Positions 46,289 to 56,070 of a DNA stretch of 64,000 nt are shown here, piece by piece; the first letter of the stretch is position 1; the number at the start of each line of letters is the position of its first letter. Below the pieces are notes generated by a model. That model was not told the origin of the DNA, made no database searches, and was given only the letters and a program-made list of their open reading frames with translations. The translations under genes were made by a program, and so were the position numbers. Location: the NCBI RefSeq assembly GCF_000935355.1, contig NZ_JXZC01000001.1, positions 620,001-684,000 of the forward strand. Direction: 5' to 3'. The DNA is from Rossellomorea aquimaris. Its GTDB lineage: Bacteria > Bacillota > Bacilli > Bacillales > Bacillaceae_B.

Positions 46289-48119
46289 AGGGAACCTCTC
46301 TTTCCGGTTTTGTTTTCTCTTGTATATGTTGAATCAATTCAATGCTCATATCATAACGTACAAAAGGTGTGATAAGGTAAATCCCATTAAACAGATCTAT
46401 TGCAGTATCAAGTAAGTCTTTGGCTATCTCCATGCCAATTGCTCTTGTAATGACGGGATCACTTCCTGCTTCCTTCATTCTTTGTCTTGTTTCTTCTGGA
46501 ACGTTGATTCCAGGTACTTCATGATGTAGAAACTCTGCATTTCTTGAGCTGATCAACGGCATGATCCCTATAAAGATCGGAACATCTAAATGCTTTGTAG
46601 CTTCATGTACTTGAATCAGTTGCTCTTTCCCAAAGATCGGTTGAGAAATGAAATAGTCAGCACCTGCTTTCTTTTTCTTTTCAAGCCTCTTAACGGAGGC
46701 GTCTAAATGACGGAAATTCGGATTGAAAGCTGCACCTACTGAAAACTGAGTCCTTTCCCGGAGTGATTTACCTGAAAAGGATATCCCCTCATTGTTCTGT
46801 TTGATCAATTCAATGAGTTCAAGGGAAGATAAATCATACACGGATGCTGCCCCTGGAAAATCTCCGATCTTGGCCGGGTCACCCGTTATTGCTAATATAT
46901 TGTGTATCCCTAACGTGTGTAAGCCCATTAAATGGGACTGAAGTCCAATCAGGTTTCGATCCCGACAAGTGATGTGAACCAGAGGTGTAAGGTCAAACTT
47001 GGATCTGACCATACTCCCAATGGCGTCATTACTTATCCGAGGCGACGCTAACGGATTGTCAGCAAGCGTAAGTGCATCAATTCCAGCTTCCTTTAATGCC
47101 TCAGCCCCTTGGAAGAAAAGCTTCGTGTCGAGATGCTTAGGTGGATCTAGTTCAACAATGATCGTTTTCTTTTCTCTTACCTGCTCATGCAGCAAGTTTC
47201 CCCTGACAGAAGGTGATGATAACTGAACAACCTTTTTCTTTTTCACCACTTTTTCTTTCACGGGCTCCCGGCTTTTTAACCTTGCAGCTACAGAACGAAT
47301 GTGATCAGGTGTGGTTCCACAACAGCCACCAATGATTCTTGCACCTTGCAATCGCAATTCGTTGCTTATGTCCCCAAAGTAATCAGGCTCAGCAGAGTAA
47401 TAGAATCTGCCTTCTTCATAGTTTGGCAGACTGGCATTGGGATAGACGGATAGAAACGCCCTTTTAGGTAATGGAACTTCCTCTAAGGAATTCACCATAT
47501 GAAATGGCCCCATGCGACAATTAATGCCGACAACATCCGCTCCCAGTAATTCTAATTGTTGAAGGGCATCTCTTATTTCCATTCCATTTTGAAGAACTCC
47601 GGTTTCATGAAGGGAAACTTGAGCAATGACAGGAATGTCCGCTTCACGCTTTAAAATGTTTAACACAGTGGTCAATTCCTCAAAATCGTAATAGGTTTCA
47701 AGTAAAATGCCGTCTACACCCTCTAATAATAAACAGTATAGCTGTTCTCGGAAGCTTCTCTTGATTTCTTCCAGCGACACATTTTGTTTGATCGCCCTGA
47801 TTCCCCCGATGGTACCCAGGATATAGGTGTTGTCACCTGCTGCTTTTCTTGCCAGACGAACGGCAGCTGTATTTATTTCCTTTACCGAATCCTCCAATCC
47901 GTATCTGGAAAGCTTTTGATAGTTGGCTCCATACGTATTGGTCTGAATGATATCTGCTCCTGCATCAATATACTCTTTATGGACCTTCAACACTTCATTG
48001 GGGTGGGATAAATTCAATTCTTCAAAGCATCTGTCCACTCCATATGAATACAAAAGTGTTCCGATCGCCCCATCAGCAATCAATATTCTCTCTTTCAGTG
48101 CTTCCAGCAACGGCTTCAT
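46269..48119 (-). CDS. yitJ: Homocysteine S-methyltransferase / methylenetetrahydrofolate reductase fusion
   Basis: 616 residues. The N-terminal half is a homocysteine-binding barrel ([15 protein letters not shown]; zinc Cys in GINCRMG and GGCCGTTP), the C-terminal half (about 315-616) a MetF-type flavin reductase ([42 protein letters not shown]). It supplies 5-methyltetrahydrofolate for MetH. Starts 16 bases after metC with GGAGGGAACG upstream. Confidence 0.94.
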   Translation of the reverse strand: MKPLLEALKERILIADGAIGTLLYSYGVDRCFEELNLSHPNEVLKVHKEYIDAGADIIQTNTYGANYQKLSRYGLEDSVKEINTAAVRLARKAAGDNTYILGTIGGIRAIKQNVSLEEIKRSFREQLYCLLLEGVDGILLETYYDFEELTTVLNILKREADIPVIAQVSLHETGVLQNGMEIRDALQQLELLGADVVGINCRMGPFHMVNSLEEVPLPKRAFLSVYPNASLPNYEEGRFYYSAEPDYFGDISNELRLQGARIIGGCCGTTPDHIRSVAARLKSREPVKEKVVKKKKVVQLSSPSVRGNLLHEQVREKKTIIVELDPPKHLDTKLFFQGAEALKEAGIDALTLADNPLASPRISNDAIGSMVRSKFDLTPLVHITCRDRNLIGLQSHLMGLHTLGIHNILAITGDPAKIGDFPGAASVYDLSSLELIELIKQNNEGISFSGKSLRERTQFSVGAAFNPNFRHLDASVKRLEKKKKAGADYFISQPIFGKEQLIQVHEATKHLDVPIFIGIMPLISSRNAEFLHHEVPGINVPEETRQRMKEAGSDPVITRAIGMEIAKDLLDTAIDLFNGIYLITPFVRYDMSIELIQHIQEKTKPEREVPYGHHFV

Positions 48120-48135
48120 GACGTTCCCTCCTTTT

Positions 48136-49320
48136 TTATAGATTTATCACGTTGTTTCTATTGATCTTTTGAATACTATCTAAACCGTTTTTAAGATCAT
48201 TAATTAATTCATCCACGTTTTCAAGTCCTACTGATAATCGCAATAAACCATCTGTAATACCTCTTCTTTCCCTTTCCTCTTTTGGCATGGAAGCATGTGA
48301 CATTCTTGAAGGATAGGATAAAATGGATTCCACTGCCCCAAGACTTACGGCGAATACGGGAATGTTTACATGTTGTATAAGTTGCTTCACTTCCTCTTCT
48401 CCTTTCAATCGGAAGGAAAGAACCGCACCTGGCCCCTCTGCCTGGCGAACTTGAATTTCACGACCGGGGTGATAGCTCAAGCCCGGGTAGTACACTTCTT
48501 CAACTTCCTTTCTCTTTTCTAGGAAGCTTGCAATCTTATATGCCGATTCAGAAGACTCTTTCAACCTTACGTGCAGTGTCTTCATTCCTCTTAAGAGCAG
48601 CCAGCAATCCTGGACCCCGAGGACCGCACCAAACGAATTCTGCAGGAAAGCAAGTTTCCCAGCAATCTCTTCATTCCCTGTTACCGCAAGCCCCGCTAAG
48701 ACATCACTATGGCCGGCAAGAAACTTCGTGGCACTGTGGAGGACAACATCTACACCCAGACTGATCGGTCTTTGCAGCAGGGGAGTCATGAATGTATTAT
48801 CAAGGAACGTTAAACATCCATTTGCCTTGGCAAGCTTAACGACTCCCTCAATATCCGTGATGTTCAGCAGCGGATTCGATGGTGTCTCCATATAGATCAC
48901 TTTTGTATTGTGCTTGATTGAACAAGCCACTTCATGCAGGTCCTTCATGTTCACGAAGGAGTATTCTATATCAAACTTAGTGAGGACTTCCGTGATCATC
49001 CTGTAGGTCCCACCATATACCTCTTCTGATACGAGAACGTGATCCCCGCTCGATAATAATAGAAAACTTGTTGAGATTGCCGCCATTCCGGATGAAAAGG
49101 CAAATCCCCTTACCCCTCCTTCGAGCTCAGCTATCGTTTCCTCGACGGTTTCCCTCGTTGGATTTCCCGATCGGCTGTAGTCATATGTTCCATACTGGTC
49201 GAAATCCTGTTGATGAAAAGTTGTTGCATGATGAATCGGAGTAGAGACCGCTCCTGTTTCTTCATCAAATCCGTGAGAATGAATGAGTGACGTCTGTAGT
49301 GAAAATGGTTTTTTACTCAT
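48136..49320 (-). CDS. metC: Cystathionine beta-lyase (PLP, MetC type)
   Basis: 394 residues, Cys/Met-metabolism PLP enzyme. PLP lysine in [25 protein letters not shown] near the N-terminus and [16 protein letters not shown] near the C-terminus are family motifs. Converts cystathionine to homocysteine. The frame opens at 49356, but ATG 49320 follows AAAGAGGTG and overlaps the metI stop by 8 bases. Paralogous to metI next to it; assignment of which step each does rests on gene order as in B. subtilis metIC. Confidence 0.9.
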   Translation of the reverse strand: MSKKPFSLQTSLIHSHGFDEETGAVSTPIHHATTFHQQDFDQYGTYDYSRSGNPTRETVEETIAELEGGVRGFAFSSGMAAISTSFLLLSSGDHVLVSEEVYGGTYRMITEVLTKFDIEYSFVNMKDLHEVACSIKHNTKVIYMETPSNPLLNITDIEGVVKLAKANGCLTFLDNTFMTPLLQRPISLGVDVVLHSATKFLAGHSDVLAGLAVTGNEEIAGKLAFLQNSFGAVLGVQDCWLLLRGMKTLHVRLKESSESAYKIASFLEKRKEVEEVYYPGLSYHPGREIQVRQAEGPGAVLSFRLKGEEEVKQLIQHVNIPVFAVSLGAVESILSYPSRMSHASMPKEERERRGITDGLLRLSVGLENVDELINDLKNGLDSIQKINRNNVINL

Positions 49321-50437
49321 ACGTAAGCACCTCTTTTTCCAATTGATGAAAAACATTCTCCAAGTCTGCTATCAGGTCATCAATAAATTCGATTCCTACA
49401 GAAAACCGCAGGAGTCTGTTGCAGATACCAAGCCTTTTTCGTTCTTCTTCAGGAATGTCTGCATGTGTCTGGGTTGCGGGATAGGTGATGAAGCTCTCAA
49501 CCCCCCCTAAACTCTCAGCAAACGTAATAACTTTTAAGTGGCGGAGAAAGGGTGCCACCCATTCTTCCTTTGCGATGCGAAAAGAGAGCATGCCGCCTTT
49601 CCCCGGATACAAAACGTCCGTTACACATTCATGCCCCTCAAGATAGTCGGCTAGTTTTCTTGCGTTTTTTTCATGCTGAGCCATTCTGAGACTAAGGGTT
49701 TTCATCCCTCTTAATAAGAGCCAGCAATCAAAAGGTGCGAGAACCGCGCCGATCGAATTTTGAATGGTGTAGATTTTCTCCGCCAACTCCTCTGAGTTTA
49801 CGACCACAACTCCGGCCAGCACGTCATTATGACCCCCTAAGTATTTCGTCGCACTGTGAATGACAATGTCTGCTCCCTCAGTGAGAGGTTTTTGCAGCAC
49901 AGGTGTATAGAAAGTATTATCAACAATTAAAAGCAATCCATTATGCTTTGCAATACCGGCAACCTCAGATATATTTGCTTCATTCATCAATGGATTGGTT
50001 GGCGTTTCAAGGAATATGGCTTTTGTTCTGTTTGAAGTTTGTTCTTCTATAGAGCCTGCATCACTTGTATCAACAAAATGAAATTTGATCCCGTATTGTG
50101 CTTCATACTGAACGAATAAACGGTAGCTTCCCCCGTAAAGGTCTTTCGATACGATCAATTCATCCCCAGTCGAGAATAAGCCAAGGATTGCCTGAATCGC
50201 TGCCATTCCCGAACTGAAGGCAAATCCCCTATGCCCCTCCTCTAATAGAGTAAGAGCTTCCTCTAAGGTGCCGCGTGTTGGATTTCCTGTTCTCGTGTAA
50301 TCATAGCCTGTCGATTGGCCAATCCCCTTATGTTCATAAGCAGTCGATAAATGAATGGGCAGGCTCACAGCACCCGTTGCAGGATCTTTCCGGTTCCCTG
50401 CCTGGACAAGCAAAGTATCAATATGTTTTTTCAACAT
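49313..50437 (-). CDS. metI: Cystathionine gamma-synthase / O-acetylhomoserine thiolyase type (MetI)
   Basis: 374 residues, same PLP family; lysine in IHSATKYLGGHND, motifs YDYTRTGNPTRG and GGVESFITYPATQTHA. First gene of the operon. The open frame extends to 50542 through the riboswitch terminator, which cannot be coding; ATG 50437 follows AAAGGAGAG and starts at the family N-terminus (MLKKHIDTLLVQAG). Confidence 0.9.
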   Translation of the reverse strand: MLKKHIDTLLVQAGNRKDPATGAVSLPIHLSTAYEHKGIGQSTGYDYTRTGNPTRGTLEEALTLLEEGHRGFAFSSGMAAIQAILGLFSTGDELIVSKDLYGGSYRLFVQYEAQYGIKFHFVDTSDAGSIEEQTSNRTKAIFLETPTNPLMNEANISEVAGIAKHNGLLLIVDNTFYTPVLQKPLTEGADIVIHSATKYLGGHNDVLAGVVVVNSEELAEKIYTIQNSIGAVLAPFDCWLLLRGMKTLSLRMAQHEKNARKLADYLEGHECVTDVLYPGKGGMLSFRIAKEEWVAPFLRHLKVITFAESLGGVESFITYPATQTHADIPEEERKRLGICNRLLRFSVGIEFIDDLIADLENVFHQLEKEVLTYE

Positions 50438-50482
50438 TCTTCTCTCCTTTTCTGTCCCTGAAAACGAAAAGGGAAAAAACAA

Positions 50483-50513
50483 AAAAACCTTCTTATGAAA
50501 ATAAGAAGGTTTT
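50483..50513 (-). terminator. Riboswitch terminator before metI
   Basis: AAAACCTTCTTAT/ATAAGAAGGTTTT perfect stem with a 4-base loop and minus-strand T-run; the expression platform of the S-box. Confidence 0.88.
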
Positions 50514-50530
50514 GTACGTTCGTTCTCCCT

Positions 50531-50637
50531 CTTATCGTCCAAGTTGACATCAACTTGCTGGAATTAGCACCATACCTGAATCTTGCGGCTGGTTGCTGAG
50601 GTGTCTTCGGGCCAGTCCCTCTACCTCTCTTGATAAG
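50531..50637 (-). ncRNA. SAM-I riboswitch (S-box)
   Basis: Minus strand. P1 is CTTATC/GATAAG at the ends (50632-50637, 50531-50536). Conserved pieces in order are AGAGAGGTAGAGGGA, GGCCC-GAAGAC, CTCAGCAACC, AAGATTCAGG, AAGGTGCTAATTCC-type (here TATGGTGCTAATTCCAGCA) and the final stem. High SAM should favour the terminator and shut off the whole met operon. Confidence 0.95.
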
Positions 50638-50672
50638 AAACAATATGAATTTGTGAAAAATAACTTTCCCAT

Positions 50673-50701
50673 AACTTATAACAAAGGAGAAGAAAAGTCA
50701 A
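50673..50701 (-). promoter_or_regulatory. Promoter of the met operon
   Basis: Minus strand TTGACT (50696-50701) and TAAGTT (50673-50678) with a 17-base spacer; an overlapping TATAAG two bases earlier is an alternative -10. It starts transcription about 30 bases before the S-box. Confidence 0.65.
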
Positions 50702-50759
50702 TAAGAATTATGAATTATCTGAAAAACCAATCCCTCACGATGTTATATTTCAATCAATC

Positions 50760-51755
50760 TTAAATTCCTATTTTCCTTTTAATCTCTTTCATGAATGGGA
50801 TCGTTTTTTCCCGCGCTTTTATTGCACCCATTTGCAGTATGGAATCCAGCAAATGGGGATTTGCCATCAGTTCTTTATATTTGGATCGCGGTTCTTCAAT
50901 GAATGAATTCATGACTCCAAAGAGTTCTTTTTTCGCTTCTCCCCAGCCTATTCCTCCTTGAAATCTCCCTCTCATTTCTTCAACTTGATCGGATGTTGCG
51001 AATTCTTTGTAGAGCGAAAATATGACGGACGATTCAGTATCCTTAGGCTCTTCGGGGGTTGAGGAATCTGTTTTGATTTTATTTATTAGTTTTTGCAGTT
51101 TTTTCGGTTCTTCAAATAAAGGAATCGTATTGTTATAGCTTTTACTCATTTTCCTTCCATCTAGTCCCGGTAGAACAGATGTTTCTTCCTGTATGATATA
51201 CTCGGGAAGAACAAATGTTTCGCCATATTGCTTATTAAAGTTTTCTGCCAGGTCCCTGGCTATTTCAACATGCTGAATTTGGTCTTTTCCAACAGGAACC
51301 AGTTCCGTTTGAAATAGAAGGATATCCGCGGCCATCAATATCGGGTAGGTGAATAAGCCCATGTTGACCCCTGCATCTGCTTCTCTGCCGCTGTTTTGAT
51401 TATCTTCGACCATTGATTTATACGCATGCGCTCGGTTCATTATTCCTTTCGGTGCAAAGCAAGCGAGAATCCAGCTCAATTCAAAGATTTCAGGTACATC
51501 GGATTGACGGTAGAAGATCGCTCGATCAGGATTCAACCCTAAGGCTAACCAGGCTGCTGTCACTCCATAGGACAGTTCTTTCATTTCATGCTGATCATGT
51601 ACCTTCGTTAAACCATGATAATCCGCAACAAAATAAGCTGTGTTGTAAGATACATTTTCCGCCAATCGTAATGCAGGTTTAATCGCACCGATATAATTCC
51701 CTAAATGAATACGCCCTGTTGGTTTGATACCCGTCAGAACTTGTTTTTTCATCAT
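50760..51755 (-). CDS. trpS: Tryptophanyl-tRNA synthetase
   Basis: 331 residues, class-I synthetase. HIGH-type motif PTGRIHLGNYIG and KMSKS in GRKMSKSYNN, with FTYPILMAADILLF between. The N-terminus (MKKQVLTGIKPTG) differs clearly from the housekeeping B. subtilis TrpS, so it may be a second type or the only one here; the window cannot tell. Either of the first two ATGs fits GGGAGGGG. A Trp T-box precedes it. Confidence 0.93.
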   Translation of the reverse strand: MMKKQVLTGIKPTGRIHLGNYIGAIKPALRLAENVSYNTAYFVADYHGLTKVHDQHEMKELSYGVTAAWLALGLNPDRAIFYRQSDVPEIFELSWILACFAPKGIMNRAHAYKSMVEDNQNSGREADAGVNMGLFTYPILMAADILLFQTELVPVGKDQIQHVEIARDLAENFNKQYGETFVLPEYIIQEETSVLPGLDGRKMSKSYNNTIPLFEEPKKLQKLINKIKTDSSTPEEPKDTESSVIFSLYKEFATSDQVEEMRGRFQGGIGWGEAKKELFGVMNSFIEEPRSKYKELMANPHLLDSILQMGAIKAREKTIPFMKEIKRKIGI

Positions 51756-51783
51756 TATCCCCTCCCTAAATCATGAAAGAACA

Positions 51784-52062
51784 CAAAAAGGGCTTCTCAT
51801 CCTTAAAAAAGGACGAGAAACCCGTGGTGCCACCTTCATTCGCTTACCTACCGTAAACGCGCTTTTCATGTACAGAAGTTCAGACTTCAATACACTGTCT
51901 CTTTTACCGGTGAGACCATCCGCCATAACCTACTGTTTTCAGCCTGGTAGCTCAAAAGCCCATTCAACGACCTTCCCACACTGATTTGCACCAACCATCA
52001 GCTCTCTGAAGTGTTTCGTTCGCCTACTCTTCTTTATCATTGCCGTTTCAAGTATTTACTTG
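51784..52062 (-). ncRNA. Tryptophan T-box leader
   Basis: Minus strand. T-box AAGGTGGCACCACGG (51822-51836), terminator arms GGACGAGAAACCC-region with GGATGAGAAGCC (51786-51823). Stem I has AGAGAGCTGATGGTTGGTG and TTTGAGC. The specifier is TGG (51960-51962), followed by G as expected. Confidence 0.9.
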
Positions 52063-52070
52063 TTTCCATT

Positions 52071-52099
52071 ATTTTAATGCATCGGAAAATAATGGTCAA
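52071..52099 (-). promoter_or_regulatory. Promoter of trpS leader
   Basis: Minus strand TTGACC (52094-52099) and TAAAAT (52071-52076) separated by 17 bases, just upstream of the T-box. Confidence 0.7.
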
Positions 52100-52116
52100 T
52101 AGGTGTTTGCATAGGA

Positions 52117-52743
52117 TTATATTTCTTTCGAGGAGAGGGGAAGAAAAAGCTTTATGCCTCTTTTATTAAAAGGGAGAAATTTCATATCTGCGATCAGGTG
52201 ACTGGCATATCCGATTACACAAGCTTCGAATACTCCATCCATCATTAAGGAAGACTCCAGATAATGGGCAATCACTCCATAATAGATGATTCCAAGGACA
52301 GAGTGGGTGTAACTCCGATGTGGAACAAATGAAGCGATGATAATATATATCCCCAATAAAAGTAACCACGTTTCATTCAGTTGCCAACCGCATGCCGTTA
52401 CGCCGCCCCCGGTGATCATCAGCATCCTTCTCTGTGTGATGAAACTTGAGATAATCATCATTCCGGCTCCATAACCAATCCCAAGCCACCGTTCTTTCCC
52501 TATACCTTCAAGATAGCTGTATACCATCATTAAAAAACCAATGATTTGTGCCACTGACCTGATCATTTTCGATGAAAGAGTAACCCTGTTACTAAGCTTT
52601 CCGTCAATATCCATATCAGGCATGAGTCCGGATACCCCGCCTATTGCAACGAGGGCTGCGGTTGTATCCGGACCAGACCCAAATGAGTTGGCCACTATAA
52701 ATCCTGTTGCTGCTCCTATTGCCATATGTGCTGTGCCGTTCAA
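52117..52743 (-). CDS. YdjM-type membrane-bound metal-dependent hydrolase (DUF457)
   Basis: 208 residues, about five membrane segments. Conserved polar motifs at membrane edges: NGTAHMAIGAATG, LMPDMDIDGKLSNR, PHRSYTHSVLG and YASHLIADMKF, i.e. the His/Asp set of the YdjM/LexA-regulated family. Substrate unknown. TTG start after TAGGAGGAC. Confidence 0.8.
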   Translation of the reverse strand: MNGTAHMAIGAATGFIVANSFGSGPDTTAALVAIGGVSGLMPDMDIDGKLSNRVTLSSKMIRSVAQIIGFLMMVYSYLEGIGKERWLGIGYGAGMMIISSFITQRRMLMITGGGVTACGWQLNETWLLLLGIYIIIASFVPHRSYTHSVLGIIYYGVIAHYLESSLMMDGVFEACVIGYASHLIADMKFLPFNKRGIKLFLPLSSKEI

Positions 52744-52839
52744 GTGTGTCCTCCTACTCTCTTATCACAATATGCTTGTACTAGATTACTATAATAGCCT
52801 TTATTATCCATACTGACTATGGGAAGTACGGATTAATTT

Positions 52840-53466
52840 CTAAAGATGAGCCGATATGCGCGAAATAATGTCAAGAAGATAGGACCTTTCATGTGGAACA
52901 AAGTGATGGTAACTCACCCTTCGCTTAACGAAGTCCTTTTTTCCTTTCTCATTTACAAGAAATCCTTCCACGTCGATGTCCGCTTTGGTTTGTTCAACTA
53001 GTGCTTTAAAATCTTCAAGAGTCGAACGGTAAATACCGGACAATTCTTCTGACTGAAGTTGAAATTCGTCATATGCAACCGGCTTGGAATACAAGAATAC
53101 GTGAGTTAGTTCCCGGTCGAACATATCCCCTTGAATTAACTCTCCTTTTACAATTCCCAATGATTGCAGTTTATCTATCGTAATAAGAAGCCCAAGCTCT
53201 TCATGAACTTCCCTTATACCATCCTCAACCTTCTCCTCCGATAAAATATGTCCAGCTGCGGTAATATCAAGTAAGCCGGGAAAATCCTTTTTCTTATCAC
53301 TTCTCAGTTGGAAATAAATATAGGCCTCCCTACTACTCTTATCATAATGCGCAAGCCAGCAATGAAAAGTTTCATGCCAATATCCCTTTAGATGCACCTC
53401 AGAACGACTGGCTACTCCAAGCCTATTACCGTGTTCATCAAAGACGGCTAATTGTTCATTCTCCAC
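52840..53466 (-). CDS. Nudix hydrolase, isopentenyl-isomerase-like subgroup
   Basis: 208 residues. The Nudix box lies in GHILSEEKVEDGIREVHEELGL and has the REVHEEL core. The N-terminal EQLAVFDEHGNRLG and GYWHETFHCWL match the IPP-isomerase-like NUDIX proteins of Bacillus. Substrate unknown. GTG start after AGAGGG; 13 bases downstream of the HAD gene. Confidence 0.87.
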   Translation of the reverse strand: MENEQLAVFDEHGNRLGVASRSEVHLKGYWHETFHCWLAHYDKSSREAYIYFQLRSDKKKDFPGLLDITAAGHILSEEKVEDGIREVHEELGLLITIDKLQSLGIVKGELIQGDMFDRELTHVFLYSKPVAYDEFQLQSEELSGIYRSTLEDFKALVEQTKADIDVEGFLVNEKGKKDFVKRRVSYHHFVPHERSYLLDIISRISAHL

Positions 53467-53479
53467 TCTAATCCCTCTT

Positions 53480-54136
53480 TCATTTCATTTCTTCTAGATA
53501 CTTTTTAACCTCCAAGAGATCTTCAACCACAATATCCGCTTCACGTAATTCTTTTTCCTGAGAAAAATCAAAGGCACAACCTATCGAAAGAAAGTGATTT
53601 AACTCTGCCCCTTTGAAGTCAGACAATCTATCTCCAATTACAATCCCATGTGTAAGATTGTGATCCTCTTTGATTTTTCGAATCAATTCCCCTTTGTCAT
53701 CTGATTGTATTTCCTGAATGCTGTAGCAGTCTAAAATCCATTGGTTCAAACGAAAGTACTCCACGATCGCCTTTAAATAATGAGGATATCCGTTGCTTGC
53801 CACAAAGACCGGAAACCCTCTCCCTGTTAAATAAGTTAATATTTCCTCCGAATGTGGATAGAGAGCTCCCTTTCCTTTCTGGATATTTTCAATCAACTTT
53901 TCTTGAAACACTTCATTCACTTTACCATGTATATGTATGGGATGATGTGGTAAAAGTGTTTTCCACACAACAGAAAGAGGTACACCCATAATTTCTCTAT
54001 ATACTTCAAGAGGTGTATCCCCTTTCCACATTCCTTCATCCCTTAGTAGTTGAAAGGTATCATGAAGTGAAGCTTCAAGAATACGATTCGTTTGAAATAA
54101 CGTTCCATCCATGTCAAAAATCATTGCAGCTTTCAT
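53480..54136 (-). CDS. HAD-superfamily phosphatase
   Basis: 218 residues. Motif I FDMDGTLF (nucleophile Asp), motif II FVASNGY, motif III Lys near the SDDKGELIRK region, motif IV VIGDRLSDFKGA. The cap is helical, like phosphoglycolate-type phosphatases. Forms a two-gene unit with the Nudix gene; both are house-cleaning families, but a joint substrate is not shown. Confidence 0.88.
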   Translation of the reverse strand: MKAAMIFDMDGTLFQTNRILEASLHDTFQLLRDEGMWKGDTPLEVYREIMGVPLSVVWKTLLPHHPIHIHGKVNEVFQEKLIENIQKGKGALYPHSEEILTYLTGRGFPVFVASNGYPHYLKAIVEYFRLNQWILDCYSIQEIQSDDKGELIRKIKEDHNLTHGIVIGDRLSDFKGAELNHFLSIGCAFDFSQEKELREADIVVEDLLEVKKYLEEMK

Positions 54137-54346
54137 CTATATTCTCCTTTATTGCCTTTCGTACATTTATGTTCGACTATTTATGCTTAAGTCACTATCT
54201 TCCTTACATCCAAAAAGTCTTCTCTTATCATATCAAATTCACAGCCGAAAGAAAGTGGCACGTTTATTAGGAAGAAGATGAACAACGTTACAACTTTATC
54301 CTGAGTTTAACTGTCCATTGTTGACCACCAATTCTTTTATTAACAA

Positions 54347-54380
54347 AAAAACACACAAGAACGCTTCTCTCGTGTGTTTA
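54347..54380 (-). terminator. Terminator of small membrane protein gene
   Basis: AAACACAC/GTGTGTTT stem with a 15-base loop; minus-strand T-run. Confidence 0.65.
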
Positions 54381-54412
54381 ATCCTTAAATAAGGATATGG
54401 ACGTTGCTTTCT

Positions 54413-54592
54413 TTAAGATGCATTTGGAAGATAAAAGAGGACCGTCAACATCATGCCGATAACAGAAAAGATCACGATACTGACTGCTACAGACTTGTGA
54501 GACTTTGATACATGCTTCTTCTTTAACACGTTAAAAAACTTAAAAGCCAATAACGAAAGAATAAACAAAGATACAAACAAGAGCTCGCTCAT
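54413..54592 (-). CDS. Small two-pass membrane protein
   Basis: 59 residues with two membrane segments joined by a basic loop (LKKKHVSKSHKS). ATG 54592 has AAAGGG upstream; earlier in-frame codons to 54643 are polar and unsupported. No family recognised. Confidence 0.6.
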   Translation of the reverse strand: MSELLFVSLFILSLLAFKFFNVLKKKHVSKSHKSVAVSIVIFSVIGMMLTVLFYLPNAS

Positions 54593-54680
54593 GGACAATC
54601 CCTTTCTTCGGTAAGGTGTATTCTTATTAAGATATGAAATCACTTTACCATATTTTCTTATTCAATAAAAATATTTATTC

Positions 54681-55895
54681 TCAGAAATAATAATATATCC
54701 AATCAGGCGTTTTACGAAGCGCTTTTTCCCAGGCAGGAAGTTCATTAAAGGCCTTCATGGTCAGCTTCTTACTATCATTAATGTCATTCTGGATGAGTGA
54801 TTCTAATTCTCCTGCAACTTTGGCATCGCGAATGATGCAGTTGCTCTCATCATTTAAGTAGAAGCTTCGGGGATCCCAATTGGCTGTACCTATATCAGCC
54901 CATTTATGATCGATGATCAGCACTTTCCCGTGGAAAAATCCTTTTTCGTATAAATAGAGATCCACTCCGCTCTCTAACAAAGTTTTCTCTATTCTGTAAC
55001 TTGGCGGCTTCGTAAACCATGCATCGGTATTGTCCGGGACGAGAATCTTCACTTTCACCCCGCGCTTCACTGCTTTCTTTAAAGCTGATATTAGTTTCCC
55101 ATTTGGTAAAAAGTATGGCGTTGTAATTGTGATGCTCTCTTCCGAACTGTTAATCCAATTTACTGTCTTATCTACGATACTGTCGCCTGTCGAAAACAAG
55201 AAATGTACGCTGTTCTTTTCATTTTCACTTAAAGTAAGAGTAGGAGGCACGCTCTCCATACTCTCAGCTCCATCCTCGACCCAGTCCCTTTTAAACTGCT
55301 GTGCAACCTCAATCCCTGCCTCACCCTCCAACCGTAAGTGATAGTCCCTCCAGTAACCTAGCTTCGGGTCTTTGCCTAAATATTCATCCCCCATATTGAA
55401 TCCTCCAATATAGGCAATTCTTTGATCAATGGAAACGAGCCTGCGATGATTCCGATGATGAAGGGAATAGAAGATGTTCTTTAGGGATAGAGGCCTGCTT
55501 TTTACAAACTTCACCCCTCCTTCTTCCATCCTCTTTATACTTTCCTTTTTAATATCTGAACCCAGGTAGTCGACAGATAGACGAACATCTACACCTGCCT
55601 TGGCCTTTTCAATCAACAAATCAAAAAACTCGTTGGAAATCTGATCGTCCCTGATAATGAAAAAATGAATCCAAACAGACTCATCTGCTGTTTTAATATC
55701 CGCAAACATTTTTTTATATAAGTCATTCCCTGTATTGTAGACGTTGATTGCAGCTTTATGAGGAAGTGTTTCCGTCATTGGGTGAGTTCTCGCATAGTTT
55801 TTCACACCTTGTTTTACATCCCAGTGCATGATGAGGAATAAAATCACGATGCATGCAGCCGTTATCAGGATCAATTTAAATCCTTTTTTCAGCAA
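54681..55895 (-). CDS. Phospholipase-D-family phosphatidyltransferase (cardiolipin-synthase-like)
   Basis: 404 residues. One N-terminal membrane segment (about 7-24), then two PLD repeats. The first catalytic motif is His150 in HRRLVSID, with Arg where most members have Lys; the second is a standard HGKVLIID (His322). IGGFNMGDEY and GTANWDPRSFYLNDE follow each motif as in cardiolipin synthases. Makes cardiolipin from two phosphatidylglycerols in relatives. TTG start with GGAGGTGAG upstream. Confidence 0.83.
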   Translation of the reverse strand: MLKKGFKLILITAACIVILFLIMHWDVKQGVKNYARTHPMTETLPHKAAINVYNTGNDLYKKMFADIKTADESVWIHFFIIRDDQISNEFFDLLIEKAKAGVDVRLSVDYLGSDIKKESIKRMEEGGVKFVKSRPLSLKNIFYSLHHRNHRRLVSIDQRIAYIGGFNMGDEYLGKDPKLGYWRDYHLRLEGEAGIEVAQQFKRDWVEDGAESMESVPPTLTLSENEKNSVHFLFSTGDSIVDKTVNWINSSEESITITTPYFLPNGKLISALKKAVKRGVKVKILVPDNTDAWFTKPPSYRIEKTLLESGVDLYLYEKGFFHGKVLIIDHKWADIGTANWDPRSFYLNDESNCIIRDAKVAGELESLIQNDINDSKKLTMKAFNELPAWEKALRKTPDWIYYYF

Positions 55896-56035
55896 GGGAA
55901 CTCACCTCCTTTTTATGTAGTATTAGCTTTTGTTTAAGGGAAGAGACTATGCATCTCCTTTGAAAGTTTATATGGTTCCAAAGGTTATCTACAGAATTAT
56001 CAGGCTGCTTAAGCAATTGTGCGTTGATTTTTGAC

Positions 56036-56070
56036 AAAAAAAGAGCATTAACGAAATCGTTAATACTCTC
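56036..56070 (-). terminator. Terminator of vanZ-like gene
   Basis: AGAGTATTAACG/CGTTAATGCTCT stem followed on the minus strand by TTTTTTTG. Confidence 0.75.
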
